Source: Aliarcobacter butzleri
GTDB taxonomy: Bacteria > Campylobacterota > Campylobacteria > Campylobacterales > Arcobacteraceae
Direction: 5' to 3'
Length of the DNA stretch: 16,026 bases
Assembly (NCBI GenBank): GCA_012522985.1
Contig: JAAYJJ010000123.1
Location: 1 to 16,026 of the forward strand
The notes beneath the pieces are model-generated. The model saw only the letters and a program-made list of their open reading frames with translations. It was not told the origin of the DNA and ran no database searches. This document shows positions 15,119 to 16,026 of this stretch, one piece after another; position 1 is the first letter of the stretch, and the number at the start of each line of letters is the position of its first letter. A program made the translations under genes and the position numbers.

Positions 15119-16018
15119 TTACTCCTTATTTAGAAGATCTTTAAGACTTTGCTTTGGATCTTTTCCATCTATTACAAACTTTACTTCATTGGATATTGGG
15201 GTATAAATACCCTTTTGTTTTGAGATATTATATATAGCTTCAGCTGTTTTTACGCCCTCAGCCACCTCTCCTAACTCATCTATAATAGTTTTGATATCAT
15301 TTCCTTTAGCTAAGCTTAAACCTACTCTATAGTTTCTACTCATAGTACTACTAGCACTCAAAAAAAGATCCCCTGCTCCACTAAGCCCTAAAAATGTCTC
15401 TTCATCGGCTCCAAAAAACTTACCAAATCTATACATCTCTACTAAGCCTCTTGAGATTAATGCTGCTCTAGCGTTATTGCCAAGTTTTAGCCCATCACAT
15501 ATACCACTAGCAATTGCTAAGACATTTTTATAAGCTCCTGCTATTTCTGAGCCTATTACGTCATCACTATAGTAGGTTTTGATATATGGTGGGAAAAACC
15601 TACTAAACTCTTTATAAAACTCTTTTGATTTGGAGTTTATTACTAGTGCAGTTGGTAGCTTATCCAAAACTTCAGTTGCAAATGAAGGCCCTGAAATAAA
15701 ACCTATTTTATCTTCACTTATGTAATTTGAATAGATTTCATTTAAAAACTTTCCACTATTTGCATCTATACCTTTACTTGCTACTAAAATTTTATGTTTA
15801 TTATTTGGCTTATAGTTTTGCTCTAGCCATCTAGCTATCTCTTGAGTAGAGATAGAAATAAGTAGATATTCACACATTAGTGCCTCATCTAAGCAAACGA
15901 AGTTTTTGATATCTCTAGGAGTTCTTGAAGTTATCAAAGCATTAGGATCAATATCCAAAATAGCACTATGAAGTGCCTCACCCCATTTTCCTGCTCCAAT
16001 AACTGCAAGTTTTGCCAT
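15119..16018 (-). CDS. gpsA: Glycerol-3-phosphate dehydrogenase [NAD(P)+]
   Basis: A 299-residue cytoplasmic enzyme that reduces dihydroxyacetone phosphate to sn-glycerol 3-phosphate for phospholipid synthesis. The N-terminal Rossmann loop GAGKWG is at 8-13, with K82 (ASKGID) and GPSFA (110-114). The catalytic domain carries K164 in GAYKNVLAIASG, the GLSGAGDL stretch (211-218), and SRNYRVG (227-233) for substrate binding. It is slightly shorter than the typical 330-340 residues, as often seen in this phylum. The ATG forms TAATG with a possible stop of an upstream gene lying beyond the right edge, so it may be an inner member of an operon continuing outside the window. Confidence 0.95.
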   Translation of the reverse strand: MAKLAVIGAGKWGEALHSAILDIDPNALITSRTPRDIKNFVCLDEALMCEYLLISISTQEIARWLEQNYKPNNKHKILVASKGIDANSGKFLNEIYSNYISEDKIGFISGPSFATEVLDKLPTALVINSKSKEFYKEFSRFFPPYIKTYYSDDVIGSEIAGAYKNVLAIASGICDGLKLGNNARAALISRGLVEMYRFGKFFGADEETFLGLSGAGDLFLSASSTMSRNYRVGLSLAKGNDIKTIIDELGEVAEGVKTAEAIYNISKQKGIYTPISNEVKFVIDGKDPKQSLKDLLNKE

Positions 16019-16026
16019 TAGCTTAG

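Noticed and set aside
1..16026. Origin of replication within the window
   Set aside because: Despite the parS sites, I saw no cluster of DnaA-box-like TTATCCACA sequences, no dnaA or dnaN gene and no suitable long intergenic region.

Overview
The window looks like a chromosomal housekeeping segment from a member of the Campylobacterota (former Epsilonproteobacteria). The grounds are strongly AT-rich DNA with A/T-ending codons, GnTATAAT-type promoters over T-rich DNA without a clear -35 box, and gene neighbours such as rnj-ksgA-kpsF and rlmN, which I recall as grouped in Helicobacter pylori. I cannot fix the genus; a free-living type (Arcobacteraceae- or Sulfurimonas-like) is a guess from protein flavour. 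Nothing looks recently transferred: no transposase, phage gene, tRNA, rRNA or CRISPR array is visible.

Layout. (1) 6-1387, minus strand: a D-2-hydroxyacid dehydrogenase and a type IV prepilin-like protein, each with its own promoter. (2) 1551-9198, minus strand: a compact seven-gene run read ksgA, rnj, kpsF, rluB-like, rarA, hemJ, PIN-PhoH, with gaps of at most 14 nt or overlaps of 1, 20 and 35 nt. It combines rRNA modification (KsgA, RluB-like), RNA decay (RNase J, probably PIN-PhoH), replication-fork rescue (RarA), Kdo synthesis (KpsF) and haem synthesis (HemJ). (3) 9199-9334: divergent promoter region with a short tandem repeat. (4) 9335-13239, plus strand: hisF, a short nucleoside-phosphorylase-like gene, rlmN, a 32-codon membrane ORF too short for routine gene calling, and gltX, ending at a hairpin. 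(5) 13332-16018, minus strand: gpsA, proA, ogt, entering from beyond the right edge.

The most notable signal is not a gene. Two perfect copies of TGTTTCACGTGAAACA, the classical ParB-binding centromere parS, lie about 4.8 kb apart, one inside kpsF (5824-5839) and one across the end of the phosphorylase-like gene (10633-10648, within a 22-bp perfect palindrome). They suggest this segment is part of the chromosome-segregation region, usually near the replication origin. Both are read through as the peptide VSRET. I found no strong evidence for a wholly new multi-gene system; the other items of interest are the small membrane ORF, the atypical phosphorylase-like protein and the PIN-PhoH protein with an altered P-loop.
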